NCBI RefSeq assembly: GCF_012848475.1
Contig: NZ_CP051666.1
Span: 953,501 to 1,017,500, forward strand
Direction: 5' to 3'
From: Marinobacterium sp. LSUCC0821
Lineage (GTDB): Bacteria; Pseudomonadota; Gammaproteobacteria; Pseudomonadales; Balneatricaceae
Length of the DNA: 64,000 bases
The notes beneath the pieces were generated by a model. It was not told where the DNA came from. It saw nothing but the letters and a program-made list of their open reading frames with translations, and searched no databases. Shown one piece after another: positions 36,700 through 45,118 of the stretch (its first letter is position 1; each line of letters starts with the position of its first letter). The position numbers and the translations under genes are program-made.

Positions 36700-36770
36700 A
36701 GTAGGAGCTAGCCCATAGGGCGAAGCGAAATATTAAATGCCTCGCTTCGCCTTTCAGGCTAGCTCCTACT
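36700..36770. repeat. 71-bp two-step inverted repeat (cruciform-like)
   Basis: Outer arms AGTAGGAGCTAGCC (36700-36713) and GGCTAGCTCCTACT (36757-36770) are exact complements. Inner arms GGCGAAGCGA (36719-36728) and TCGCTTCGCC (36742-36751) also pair exactly, leaving a 13-base apical loop. It sits between element B and the next repeat pair, with no gene on either side for about 100 bp. Confidence 0.85.
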
Positions 36771-36781
36771 ATCAGTTCAAT

Positions 36782-36870
36782 TTCGCGGCTTCAGTCTTTG
36801 CCTGAATGCGCTCCTACGGGGTATTTGCCTAGCTATCCGTAGGAGCGCATTCCCGAAGGGAAGCCGCGAA
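36782..36870. repeat. Inverted pair of dispersed repeat units before the 36873 gene
   Basis: TTCGCGGCTTCAG...GCGCTCCTACGG (36782-36819) and CCGTAGGAGCGCATTC...GAAGCCGCGAA (36837-36870) are mirror units around a 17-base centre. The right arm ends two bases before the stop codon of the minus-strand gene at 36873, so it would form the 3' end of that transcript. Confidence 0.85.
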
Positions 36871-36872
36871 AA

Positions 36873-37328
36873 TCATTGGGCCTCAAAAAAGAAATCCACC
36901 GGTAGGGTCTCACCACTCTGCTGAGTGATTATCAAACGCCCCTGCCATAGCATACGCGCTGTCGTGCAGACAGCCAGTTCCGTTTTGCCGCGCCAAACGC
37001 CATCTTCAAATATGAACGGCGTTTGATTAATTCCCATGTACTCTTCAGTACCCTGCAGATCCAACCAAACACCCTGAGGTTGCTCACCAGAGACTGCGAG
37101 CGTAAATGTTAGTGGTGTTAACGATGCAGCAGGTGAGGGATTCATAGTCAGTGAGAGATGCTGTCCATCATTCAAGTCGAGCTGGCAGCTCTCTAGATTG
37201 ATATCACAAGCCATCACCTGGGCATCACGCTGCAAATAAGCATCGAGGTAATCTTGCAGTAGATAGATGAGCAGAAGCAGTGGCAAAAGCACGGCTACGC
37301 CCAGGAGAAGCGGTCGAAGCTTAGGCAT
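36873..37328 (-). CDS. Uncharacterised membrane-anchored protein
   Basis: A 151-residue protein I do not recognise. One hydrophobic segment (about 6-25) anchors it, and the remaining 125 residues, rich in beta-type sequence with cysteines at about 41, 48 and 121, probably lie in the periplasm. The last region (VWRGKTELAVCTTARMLWQGRLII) recalls copper-binding or FixH-like beta domains, without a clear metal motif. It lies two bases downstream of the LysR gene in the same direction and so may be translated from the same message. Confidence 0.65.
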   Translation of the reverse strand: MPKLRPLLLGVAVLLPLLLLIYLLQDYLDAYLQRDAQVMACDINLESCQLDLNDGQHLSLTMNPSPAASLTPLTFTLAVSGEQPQGVWLDLQGTEEYMGINQTPFIFEDGVWRGKTELAVCTTARMLWQGRLIITQQSGETLPVDFFFEAQ

Positions 37329-37330
37329 GG

Positions 37331-38245
37331 TTAGCCGATGCGTGACGATGCGGCATCAACGTCCGCCTGCATCTCTTCAAGAATCCAGTCACGAAAGGCC
37401 ATCATTGCTGGCGTGAGTGTTCTGTTCTCTTTGTACACTAGATAGAAGGCGTTGTGGCTATCCAATCGAATATCAAAAGGTGCCACCAAACGCTCACTCT
37501 CCACCTCATGTTTAAGCAGCGCCACATCCGCAAGGGCGATACCTGCACCTGCAGCAGCAGCCGATACAGCAAGCGCTGTACTTGAGAAGGAGATCGTTTT
37601 GCTCACCTGGCTGATACTGATGCCATTATCTTGAAGCAGCTTCGTCCACTCATGGCTTCGGCCAGATACGTGAATCAGAGGGTAGCGCAGAATATCGCTA
37701 GGATTGGTGATAGGACCATCTGTCTGAATCAGATTAGGACTCACCACCGGTGTCAAGAAGATATTACGCATAAAGTGCGCCTCTACACCTGTCCAGTGCC
37801 CTTTACCGTAGTAAACTGCAATATCGGTATCACTGTTATCAAAGTCGATGTAATCGATCGATGACTCTACGCGCAGCTCAACTTCGGGGTGGCGCTCCTG
37901 AAAACGTGAGATACGTGGAACCAACCATCGCGTTAGGAAGGCTGGTGCGATACTCACCTTCACCACATTGGAGTTAGGTGAAGAGATGAGACGGCGTGTC
38001 GCCTGCTCTAGTTCATCCAAGGCCAACTGCACGGAAGGGAGATAGCGCTCACCTGCAGCTGTTAATGAGATAGTGCGTTTTTCACGCTTAAACAGCTCGA
38101 CACCCAAGAACTCTTCAAGTGATTTCAACTGATGACTCACCGCCGAGGGGGTGACACACAACTCCTCACTTGCACGGTTAAAACTTCCATGACGAGCAGC
38201 AGCATCAAAGACTCTAAGTGAGTTTAATGGAGGTAAGCGACGCAT
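37331..38245 (-). CDS. LysR-family transcriptional regulator (GcvA-like)
   Basis: A 304-residue regulator with an N-terminal helix-turn-helix (about 8-66: LPPLNSLRVFDAAARHGSFNRASEELCVTPSAVSHQLKSLEEFLG) and a periplasmic-binding-like effector domain. The LPPLNSLRVFDAAARH start is typical of the GcvA/AmpR/DsdC group. It is divergent from the 58-codon gene at 38369, so that gene or its own promoter is a likely target. The effector is not readable from sequence. Confidence 0.87.
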   Translation of the reverse strand: MRRLPPLNSLRVFDAAARHGSFNRASEELCVTPSAVSHQLKSLEEFLGVELFKREKRTISLTAAGERYLPSVQLALDELEQATRRLISSPNSNVVKVSIAPAFLTRWLVPRISRFQERHPEVELRVESSIDYIDFDNSDTDIAVYYGKGHWTGVEAHFMRNIFLTPVVSPNLIQTDGPITNPSDILRYPLIHVSGRSHEWTKLLQDNGISISQVSKTISFSSTALAVSAAAAGAGIALADVALLKHEVESERLVAPFDIRLDSHNAFYLVYKENRTLTPAMMAFRDWILEEMQADVDAASSRIG

Positions 38246-38368
38246 CTCAAAATACCTTTATGTGAATTTATCTCAACAATAAATCAAAAAACGATCGTTT
38301 GTCGAGAAGAAATCTCAGCCGTATGATGATCACAACTTAAACGGAAACAGAATTTAAAGGGTATCGAA

Positions 38369-38545
38369 ATGAACTACTCATGCACAAAAGAACTACACGA
38401 ACTAACTGCAGAAGCTAACGCACTACGTAGCGCTTACATTGCGAAAGAGATCAACAAAGTTTCTTCACGTCTTAGCAAAATCTTTGTTAGCGAACTTCGC
38501 ACTACACGTACTCAAGCCCTGAACGTTCTTACTCAGGCAGCTTAA
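38369..38545 (+). CDS. Small conserved-type hypothetical protein of 58 residues
   Basis: A short gene, divergent from the LysR gene, starting at ATG 38369 after an AAAGG ribosome site at 38356. The product (MNYSCTKELHELTAEANALR... to ...TQAA) is a highly helical, charged protein without a signal peptide. Its middle part (AYIAKEINKVSSRLSKIF) resembles short helical proteins of the RSP_7527/YjiS-like type, which are about 50-70 residues, but I cannot confirm this. Codon usage matches neighbouring genes. An AAAAGAT/ATCTTTT hairpin follows the stop codon. Confidence 0.65.
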   Translation: MNYSCTKELHELTAEANALRSAYIAKEINKVSSRLSKIFVSELRTTRTQALNVLTQAA

Positions 38546-38579
38546 AAGATTTCATCTTTTGGTGGGTTAGGGGTCAACC

Positions 38580-39386
38580 TTAATCCGCCTGTTTTCTATC
38601 TCGAGCATCCCGCTCAGCAATCTTCAACAGCACTCGCGAAGTAGCCATATTGGCAAAGGTCGCTGTCACCGCTGTAACCGCACCCAAACCACCAGAACAG
38701 TCTAAACGAACATCGCTCTCACCAAAGTTTTTGGTCGCACAGACAGAGCCATCTGCTTGCGGATAGCGCGCCTGCTCATGAGAAAAGACACACTCTACCG
38801 AGAATTTCTTACCGCTTTTGCTAAACCCAAAATGGCGCTTAAGAATCGAGCGCACTTTTGCAGCCAAGGGGTCATGTTCGGTTTTACTAAGATCTGTCAC
38901 AGCGATCTTTAATGGATCTATCAAGCCACCCGCACCGCCTGTAGTAATGATCGGGATTTTACGGCGACGGCAGTGCGCGATGATGGCCGCTTTAACTCCA
39001 GCACTATCAATCGCATCCACGACATAGTGGATTGGATCCTGGAACAGCTCTGCAAGGTTATCCTGAGTGGCGAACATCTCAATCTCATGCACTATAAGGT
39101 CTGGATTAATCTCTCGCGCCCTATCCGCCATCACCTGAACTTTTGAATTACCAAGGGTTGAGTTCAGGGCATGCATCTGACGATTGGTATTTGAGACACA
39201 GATCTCATCGAGATCGATAAGCGTAAGCTCGCCAATACCACTACGGGCTAGCGCTTCGACTACCCAAGAACCAACGCCACCGAGCCCCACCACTGCCACA
39301 TGCGAGTGACTGAAAGCACTCAATGCATCAACACCATAGAGGCGACCTATGCCTGCAAAGCGGTCGATATAATCAGGATTCATCAT
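38580..39386 (-). CDS. tcdA: tRNA threonylcarbamoyladenosine dehydratase
   Basis: A 268-residue E1-like enzyme that cyclises t6A37 of tRNAs to ct6A using ATP. The nucleotide-binding VVGLGGVGSWVVEALARSGI and LIDLDEICVSNTNRQMHAL blocks, the VDAIDSAGVKAAII segment, and the cysteine in FSVECVFSHEQ are those of TcdA/CsdL, also known as YgdL. It overlaps the small zinc-ribbon gene by 14 bases. Confidence 0.92.
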   Translation of the reverse strand: MMNPDYIDRFAGIGRLYGVDALSAFSHSHVAVVGLGGVGSWVVEALARSGIGELTLIDLDEICVSNTNRQMHALNSTLGNSKVQVMADRAREINPDLIVHEIEMFATQDNLAELFQDPIHYVVDAIDSAGVKAAIIAHCRRRKIPIITTGGAGGLIDPLKIAVTDLSKTEHDPLAAKVRSILKRHFGFSKSGKKFSVECVFSHEQARYPQADGSVCATKNFGESDVRLDCSGGLGAVTAVTATFANMATSRVLLKIAERDARDRKQAD

Positions 39387-39588
39387 CTATCTCTGTGTAG
39401 ACTGGATTGCCACAAACTTGGCATCGCCCTTCAATAAAAACGATTCCATGTAGCTCATACTCTTGCGGATCGGTCATACCTAAATCCACCTGCTGGCAAA
39501 CGTCACACCAGGTGTGATGCATCAACTCCTCTCGATCTTTTAGATCGCGTGAGTTGAAGTCTCTATCTATTCGTTCGTCACTCATCAC
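39373..39588 (-). CDS. Small zinc-ribbon protein
   Basis: A 71-residue acidic protein with two CxxC pairs (TWCDVCQQ near residues 27-32, and GRCQVCGN near 54-59), spaced as a zinc ribbon. No signal peptide or membrane segment is seen. It is co-directional with and overlaps tcdA, so it probably belongs to the same transcript. I do not recognise a family beyond the ribbon. Confidence 0.75.
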   Translation of the reverse strand: MMSDERIDRDFNSRDLKDREELMHHTWCDVCQQVDLGMTDPQEYELHGIVFIEGRCQVCGNPVYTEIDDES

Positions 39589-39633
39589 AAACCTTGGCAG
39601 CCATGTTAGGGCTAGCTAAAAACTAAAGCTCTT

Positions 39634-40323
39634 TTAAAAAACAAAATCCCAATGTGAAGGGAAGAGATTCTCTTCATGGAAGCGCTTGAAGAGCTCAGCA
39701 AATTCACTTCCAAGAAATAGAGCGCCCTCATTTGGCTTAGACTCAATTGTAAACTCACTGCCCTGGTAACTAAACCTGAGGTACCAGGCATGCAGATAGG
39801 TGCGATCTGAAGAGGATGTACCATAGCGATCATCCCCTAAAATTGCTGCACCCTCACTCTTTAAAGCCACTCGAATCTGGTGCGTTTTACCCGTTTTAGG
39901 ACGGCAGACAAAAAGCCTAACTCCTGGAGTAATACTCAATGAGAAGAAATCGGTAATCGCTGGATTATTTCGGGTTTTTGCAAGCTTGAATGAGCCACCG
40001 CGGGCAGGCAGCATGTCACCCTGAATGCGCCCCTGCTTTCGTTTGGGCTTTTGATCACTTAAAGCTAGGTACAACTTAGTAATACGATGCTCTGCAAACT
40101 CAGCACCTAACTGCGCTGCCGCTTCAGCACTCTTAGCCAGTAGCAGTATTCCAGAGGTAACCTTATCAAGACGGTGAACGAGCCAGAGCTTATACCCTAG
40201 TTGCGCTTCAAGCAGGGTAACAAACCCCTCAGCCTCACCCTCTTGATGCACATTGAAACCGATCGGCTTTTCAACCGCGACAAAGTCGGCATGGTCCAAT
40301 AACAGTTTAAACGTCACTGCCAA
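39634..40323 (-). CDS. RluA-family RNA pseudouridine synthase
   Basis: A 229-residue single-domain synthase. The catalytic aspartate lies in WLVHRLDKVTSGILLLAKSA, with the conserved KLYLALSDQ and RPKTGKTHQIRVALKSEG blocks and the C-terminal DDRYG and LHAWYLRF strands. No S4 domain precedes it, as in the TruC/RluA-like compact subgroup. The target site cannot be inferred. It overlaps hda by 10 bases. Confidence 0.9.
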   Translation of the reverse strand: MAVTFKLLLDHADFVAVEKPIGFNVHQEGEAEGFVTLLEAQLGYKLWLVHRLDKVTSGILLLAKSAEAAAQLGAEFAEHRITKLYLALSDQKPKRKQGRIQGDMLPARGGSFKLAKTRNNPAITDFFSLSITPGVRLFVCRPKTGKTHQIRVALKSEGAAILGDDRYGTSSSDRTYLHAWYLRFSYQGSEFTIESKPNEGALFLGSEFAELFKRFHEENLFPSHWDFVF

Positions 40324-41021
40324 CCTAAAACCTGTTTAGCGAATGGAATGGTGAGTTTGCGTTGATGCTGCAGTGAAGCTTGATCTAGCGCTTCAAGATA
40401 ACCTAGCTGATCAGAGAGCTCTCGTGAGCCACGACTTAGCAGATACCGAGCCAGCTCATCATTTAACTGCAGGCCACGATCCTCAGCATTTTTCTGCAGG
40501 GCCGAGACCTTTTGATCATCGCTAATGGGATGCAGTTTAAAACTCAAACCCCAAGCAAGACGTGACTTAAGATCAGCCAACTCTAGGCTGAGATTAGCGG
40601 GAGTTTGATCACCCGACACAATCAGTACGCCACCAGCATCCCTTACACGGTTGTAGAGGTGGAAAAGACCCTCTTGCCAGAAAATATCTCCATCGATTTG
40701 ATCGACACCATCTATACAGAGAAGGTCAAACTGCTCTAACCCATCGAGCATCTCAACCGAGTACTCAGCACGTTCCGTCAAAGGTAGATAGATAGAACTT
40801 AATCCAGAAACATCGGCGGCATTACAGACTGCCTGGAGAAGATAGCTCTTACCACTACCCGAGGCACCATGTAGATAGATGAAGGGCTCGTTCGCCTCAC
40901 CTTTTGCGGCATTGGCTAGCATGGGGATAAGCGGCGACGGCTCGGCTTCAACAAATCGATCTAATCGCGCATCACTGCGAAGCGAAACACTTAATGGAAG
41001 CTGCTGTGGGTTTGGGGTCAT
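40314..41021 (-). CDS. hda: DnaA regulatory inactivator Hda
   Basis: A 235-residue AAA+ protein that, with the sliding clamp, stimulates ATP hydrolysis by DnaA to prevent over-initiation. The N-terminal QQLPLSVSLRSDARLD carries a clamp-binding motif (QLPLS). Walker A is GASGSGKSYLLQA, Walker B LLCIDGVDQIDGD, and the sensor segment LKSRLAWGLSFKL follows. Length matches E. coli Hda. It overlaps the upstream membrane gene by four bases. Confidence 0.95.
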   Translation of the reverse strand: MTPNPQQLPLSVSLRSDARLDRFVEAEPSPLIPMLANAAKGEANEPFIYLHGASGSGKSYLLQAVCNAADVSGLSSIYLPLTERAEYSVEMLDGLEQFDLLCIDGVDQIDGDIFWQEGLFHLYNRVRDAGGVLIVSGDQTPANLSLELADLKSRLAWGLSFKLHPISDDQKVSALQKNAEDRGLQLNDELARYLLSRGSRELSDQLGYLEALDQASLQHQRKLTIPFAKQVLGWQ

Positions 41022-42133
41022 TCGCGCTCCGAACTCCCCGATGATGGTAATTCGCTGCTAGATGGTAATTCGCTGATAGTAGCACTCTCATGATGGTAGA
41101 GATGAGAGTTTTTGTAACCGCGATGCAGGTGAGACAGCAGCACACGGATAACCGCAGCGACTGGCAGCGCCAACAAAACACCTACAAAACCAAAGAGCTG
41201 GCCTCCCGCCATGATGGCAAAGATAACGGCTACAGGATGCAGGCCAATCTGATCACCGACCAGCTTAGGGGTAAGCACCATACCTTCAAGCGCCTGACCG
41301 ACCGCAAATACAGCCGCAACCCCTAACAGAATCATGGGGTCTGCGAACTGAACATAAGCCGCAATACCTGAAGAGACGATACCAACAATAAAACCTAGGT
41401 AGGGAACAATGCTGGCAAGCCCTGCAAGTAGACCGAGCAACAGTGCCAAATCGACACCCAGAATTGCCAAGCCGATCGCGTAGATAACGCCCAACACCAG
41501 CATCACAACCAACTGCCCTTTCATGAAAGCGCCTAGTACCTGGTCTGACTCACGAGCCCAGAGCGCAACCTTCGGCTCCACATTGCGCGGCAGAAGCTCG
41601 CCTATGTTAGCCACCATATGATCCCAATCACGCAGCAGATAGAAGAAGACCACGGGAATCAGAACCAGATTAGCCAGCCAGGCAGCAATCGCGACACCAG
41701 ATTTAGTAACTGAGGCGATAATCAACGTCGCGAAATCACCCGTCGTTTGCCAGTGCTGCGCAATGATGGCTGTGATCTGTGCAAGGTCGGGTTTAGCGAT
41801 GGATACACCTAGGCTACTCTCAACCATAGGTAGCAACTCACTGTTCACGAGCTGAATTACCCTAGGCAAGCGCTGCGCAACAATCTGCACCTGAGCCGAT
41901 AACTGAGGAATAAGGAGCAATAGTGCACCCAATACAATAAACGCCATCAGGCTAAATACAATCAAGACTGATGAAGTACGACTTAAGCCCTTAGCTTCAA
42001 GACGATCAGCCAAGGGGTCAGAGATGTAAGCTAACAGCGCACCGATCAAAAAGGGGCTAAGGATGGGCGCCAGCAGATAGAGTAAAACGGCAAGAATCAG
42101 AGCGACGATCAAAATAAACCAACGTTGCTGCAA
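41018..42133 (-). CDS. AI-2E family transporter (PerM-like membrane protein)
   Basis: A 371-residue protein with about eight transmembrane helices and a large central soluble loop, the UPF0118/AI-2E exporter fold. The blocks LAPILSPFLIGALLAYISDPL and PYLGFIVGIVSSGIAAYVQF are typical. Neighbours DUF2066 and hda give the usual perM-hda arrangement of gammaproteobacteria. The C-terminus repeats ELPSS twice because of an 18-bp tandem duplication at 41043-41078. The transported substrate is uncertain; in other members quorum signal or proton/sodium antiport has been reported. Confidence 0.88.
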   Translation of the reverse strand: MQQRWFILIVALILAVLLYLLAPILSPFLIGALLAYISDPLADRLEAKGLSRTSSVLIVFSLMAFIVLGALLLLIPQLSAQVQIVAQRLPRVIQLVNSELLPMVESSLGVSIAKPDLAQITAIIAQHWQTTGDFATLIIASVTKSGVAIAAWLANLVLIPVVFFYLLRDWDHMVANIGELLPRNVEPKVALWARESDQVLGAFMKGQLVVMLVLGVIYAIGLAILGVDLALLLGLLAGLASIVPYLGFIVGIVSSGIAAYVQFADPMILLGVAAVFAVGQALEGMVLTPKLVGDQIGLHPVAVIFAIMAGGQLFGFVGVLLALPVAAVIRVLLSHLHRGYKNSHLYHHESATISELPSSSELPSSGSSERE

Positions 42134-42138
42134 AGTGA

Positions 42139-43272
42139 TTACTCCTGAACAGCCGGAACAGTTTGAATGGATAACCCATCCATTTGAGTTATATCCGAAC
42201 TAGGTAAATCGGAAGCCTCTGCTACAACTGCCGCCTCTTCAATCGGAAGTGCTAACAGATCTTCAAGATTGGTCGCCTCTTCAACCGTTTGAACAGTCAC
42301 ATAGCGGAAGGTGTCTATTCCCGTTGCTTCCAGCCAAGGGCGATCAATCAGGCGTGAGGAGATATCAGCAACTGACAGTTTACTACCAATAACAAACTGA
42401 ACCTGATTTCCGAGCAGACGTGAAACGAACAGATAATCGATACCTGGTTCTGTTCTAAGCTGATCACTCAAACGCATCAGATCCGATAAGGTATTCACAT
42501 CAGAAACAGCAATCTCTAATCCCGCAGGTTTGTATGCGCTATTTGAGACCTGTGTCTGTTTAGTCAGAGCCTCAGCTTCTGGCTTTTGAACAGACAGCAC
42601 GGGCCTATCGATAATAGGGGTATCAATAACAGGCGTTTCACTAATTGGCTTAGCGGTAACATCCTGAACTTTTAACTCACTAATAGCAGGCAATGAAGTT
42701 ACTTCAGAAGCAGCGACCGAGGTCGTTTGTGCCGGTGTTGGCGCCTGTGCTGGCGCTGCTGCTTCAGTCGTTATGGACTGAGGCGCATTCAAATCTTCAA
42801 CAATCGGCCCATTTGGAGCGACTACTGTCTCAATCGCAAGTTGCATCTTAATCCAGCTTACACCCAGTGACAGGCCATCACTGGTCACTGAGGTTCTAAG
42901 TGTCTGTACAGAGCTGCCGTTGACCAGCATCCAGTTAATGCCATCGCTATTGAGACGAATAGAGAGAGCAGAACCGGCACCTGTGCCAGCAGCACTTTTA
43001 GCAAGAATGGATGACTCGTCAGCACCCGCAATCAACTGCGGATAGAAGAGCGGGCCCACTCCGTAATCACTTGGCAGAGCAACAGGAACCTGCTCAGCAC
43101 GACCTTTTTCGATTAAAAACTGCACCCACTTCGCCTCTGCACCAACAGCTTTAGCGGGTGTTTCACGGGCATCAATTGGCCATAGCAGTAAATCTGCAGC
43201 ACTTACCGAAAGCGGTAAAAAAGTGGCTATAAAAAGTACAAGATGTCGCAGCTGATGAAAAAAGCTGTTCAC
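42139..43272 (-). CDS. DUF2066 family secreted protein
   Basis: A 377-residue protein with a signal peptide (1-25, ending SVSAA). An N-terminal beta-rich domain (about 25-160) is followed by a low-complexity stretch rich in Ala, Pro, Thr and Val (about 165-235, APAQAPTPAQTTSVAAS), then a C-terminal domain. Its position beside purM and perM matches the DUF2066 gene of Pseudomonas and Marinobacter. No catalytic residue can be named. Confidence 0.75.
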   Translation of the reverse strand: MNSFFHQLRHLVLFIATFLPLSVSAADLLLWPIDARETPAKAVGAEAKWVQFLIEKGRAEQVPVALPSDYGVGPLFYPQLIAGADESSILAKSAAGTGAGSALSIRLNSDGINWMLVNGSSVQTLRTSVTSDGLSLGVSWIKMQLAIETVVAPNGPIVEDLNAPQSITTEAAAPAQAPTPAQTTSVAASEVTSLPAISELKVQDVTAKPISETPVIDTPIIDRPVLSVQKPEAEALTKQTQVSNSAYKPAGLEIAVSDVNTLSDLMRLSDQLRTEPGIDYLFVSRLLGNQVQFVIGSKLSVADISSRLIDRPWLEATGIDTFRYVTVQTVEEATNLEDLLALPIEEAAVVAEASDLPSSDITQMDGLSIQTVPAVQE

Positions 43273-43406
43273 TTGGTGAATCCTTCTGCAAAAAAACGCA
43301 CTTAAATTTGATCAGAACTGTAACACACAATAGCTCCGGGGTGAGCAAACTGTTAGAATTCCCCGCTTAAAAGCTTCCACTTATAACCGCGAAAGGTTGG
43401 TACCCG

Positions 43407-44459
43407 ATGTCTATCGATTCAAACTCTCCCTCAATCAGCTATAAAGATGCAGGCGTTGATATTGACGCTGGTAACGCACTAGTCGAAAAGATTAAAGGCG
43501 TTGCTAAGCGCACAGCTCGCCCTGAAGTGATGGGAGGCCTAGGTGGCTTCGGTGCACTTTGTGAGATTCCAGAGGGCTACCGCCAGCCAGTTCTTGTATC
43601 GGGCACCGACGGTGTAGGTACCAAACTTAAACTTGCAATGGACCTAGGTAAGCACGACACCATCGGTATCGATTTGGTTGCTATGTGTGTTAATGACCTT
43701 GTTGTAGCAGGTGCAGAGCCCCTATTCTTCCTAGACTACTACGCTACTGGCAAATTGAATGTCGATATGGCTGCTGATGTCGTTACCGGAATCGGTAAAG
43801 GCTGTGAACTTGCAGGCGCTGCTCTAGTTGGCGGTGAAACTGCAGAGATGCCAGGCATGTATGAAGGTGATGATTACGACCTAGCTGGCTTCTGTGTCGG
43901 TGTCGTAGAGAAGTCTGAAATCATCGATGGCTCAAAAGTACAGGCGGGCGATGCACTTATCGCGCTTGGCTCTTCTGGCCCACACTCAAATGGCTACTCG
44001 CTGATTCGTAAAATTATCGATGTAAACAGCGCTGACCTAAACCAGAACATCGGCAACACAACGCTTGCAGATGCTTTGATGGAGCCTACCCGCATCTACG
44101 TTAAATCAGTACTAAAGCTAATTAAGTCACTTCAAGTGAATGCACTTTCTCACATCACAGGTGGCGGCCTTCTTGAGAACATTCCACGCGTGCTACCAGA
44201 CAATGCTAAAGCTGTAATCGATACAAACAGCTGGGAGATCCCTGAGGTGTTCCGCTGGATTCAGAAAGGCGGCAACGTAAACAACGTTGAGATGTACCGC
44301 ACACTCAACTGTGGCGTTGGTATGGTTATCGCTGTACCTGCAACTGATGCAGACAAAGCGATCGAGTTGATGCGTGCTGAAGGCGAAAACGCATGGCTTA
44401 TCGGTACTATCGAAACAGCGGCGGCTGGCGAAGAGCAAGTCGAACTGCGCGGACTTTAA
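43407..44459 (+). CDS. purM: Phosphoribosylformylglycinamidine cyclo-ligase
   Basis: A 350-residue AIR synthetase, fifth step of purine synthesis. Family blocks are [80 protein letters not shown], and [14 protein letters not shown]. It is followed after nine bases by purN. It is divergent from the DUF2066 gene. No PurR-like palindrome was recognised upstream. Confidence 0.97.
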   Translation: MSIDSNSPSISYKDAGVDIDAGNALVEKIKGVAKRTARPEVMGGLGGFGALCEIPEGYRQPVLVSGTDGVGTKLKLAMDLGKHDTIGIDLVAMCVNDLVVAGAEPLFFLDYYATGKLNVDMAADVVTGIGKGCELAGAALVGGETAEMPGMYEGDDYDLAGFCVGVVEKSEIIDGSKVQAGDALIALGSSGPHSNGYSLIRKIIDVNSADLNQNIGNTTLADALMEPTRIYVKSVLKLIKSLQVNALSHITGGGLLENIPRVLPDNAKAVIDTNSWEIPEVFRWIQKGGNVNNVEMYRTLNCGVGMVIAVPATDADKAIELMRAEGENAWLIGTIETAAAGEEQVELRGL

Positions 44460-44468
44460 GAGCTTAGC

Positions 44469-45113
44469 ATGCCAGGTAAATCTGTAGTCATACTGATATC
44501 TGGCTCCGGCTCTAATCTACAGGCAATCATTGATGCATCTAAAACCGATGCATCAATTAACATTGTAGGCGTACTCTCAAATCGAGCGGACGCCTACGGC
44601 CTTCAACGAGCAACGGACGCTCAGATACCCACCGCTGTAATTGATCACACGCTCTACAGCGATAGACTCAGCTTTGATCAAGCGATGATGGCGCAAATCG
44701 ATGCTTGGAACCCTGACCTAGTGGTTCTTGCAGGTTTTATGCGCATTCTCACCAGTGAATTTGTGAGCCATTACGAAGGGCGCTTAATCAATATCCACCC
44801 TTCACTACTGCCTAAATTCAAAGGGACTCAGACGCACGCTCGCGCCCTAGAAGCAGGTGAGTCAGAGCATGGTTGTACAGTGCACTATGTTACTGAAGAG
44901 CTAGACGCAGGCGCGCCGATCATTCAGGCTGCCACACCCATAGTGGCCGCGGATACCGTTGAATCGCTGATCGATAAAGTGCATAAGCTGGAGCATCAAA
45001 TTTACCCCTTAGCTGTCTCATGGATCTGTTCGGAACGATTAAAGAGCAGAGACGATGGCATCGCCCTAGATGACGAACTCCTTGGGCCTAGCGGATTTCG
45101 CTTTATAGGTTGA
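44469..45113 (+). CDS. purN: Phosphoribosylglycinamide formyltransferase
   Basis: A 214-residue enzyme that transfers a formyl group from 10-formyl-THF to GAR. Catalytic residues are visible: the N-terminal VILISGSGSNLQAIIDA phosphate loop, FMRILTSEFV, NIHPSLLPKFKGTQTHARAL with the catalytic Asn and His, and VHYVTEELDAGAPIIQA with the Asp. It overlaps the alternative start of the next gene. Confidence 0.96.
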   Translation: MPGKSVVILISGSGSNLQAIIDASKTDASINIVGVLSNRADAYGLQRATDAQIPTAVIDHTLYSDRLSFDQAMMAQIDAWNPDLVVLAGFMRILTSEFVSHYEGRLINIHPSLLPKFKGTQTHARALEAGESEHGCTVHYVTEELDAGAPIIQAATPIVAADTVESLIDKVHKLEHQIYPLAVSWICSERLKSRDDGIALDDELLGPSGFRFIG

Positions 45114-45118
45114 ATGTG

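Larger units (their letters stand above)
35902..36709 (+). repeat. 0.8-kb non-coding dispersed element, copy B
   Basis: Nearly the reverse complement of element A (26697-27299), so the two flank eda to pheA in opposite directions. It is longer because residues near 35957-36140 carry an internal tandem duplication (see separate entry). The left end is T7 followed by ATGGCCATGGATGGCC, the same junction as in copy A. The hairpin CTTACTTTTCC/GGAAAAGTAAG lies at 36439-36466. A frame of 253 codons runs through it and aligns in frame with a frame in copy A, but codon use and lack of an RBS argue against a protein. Confidence 0.8.
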
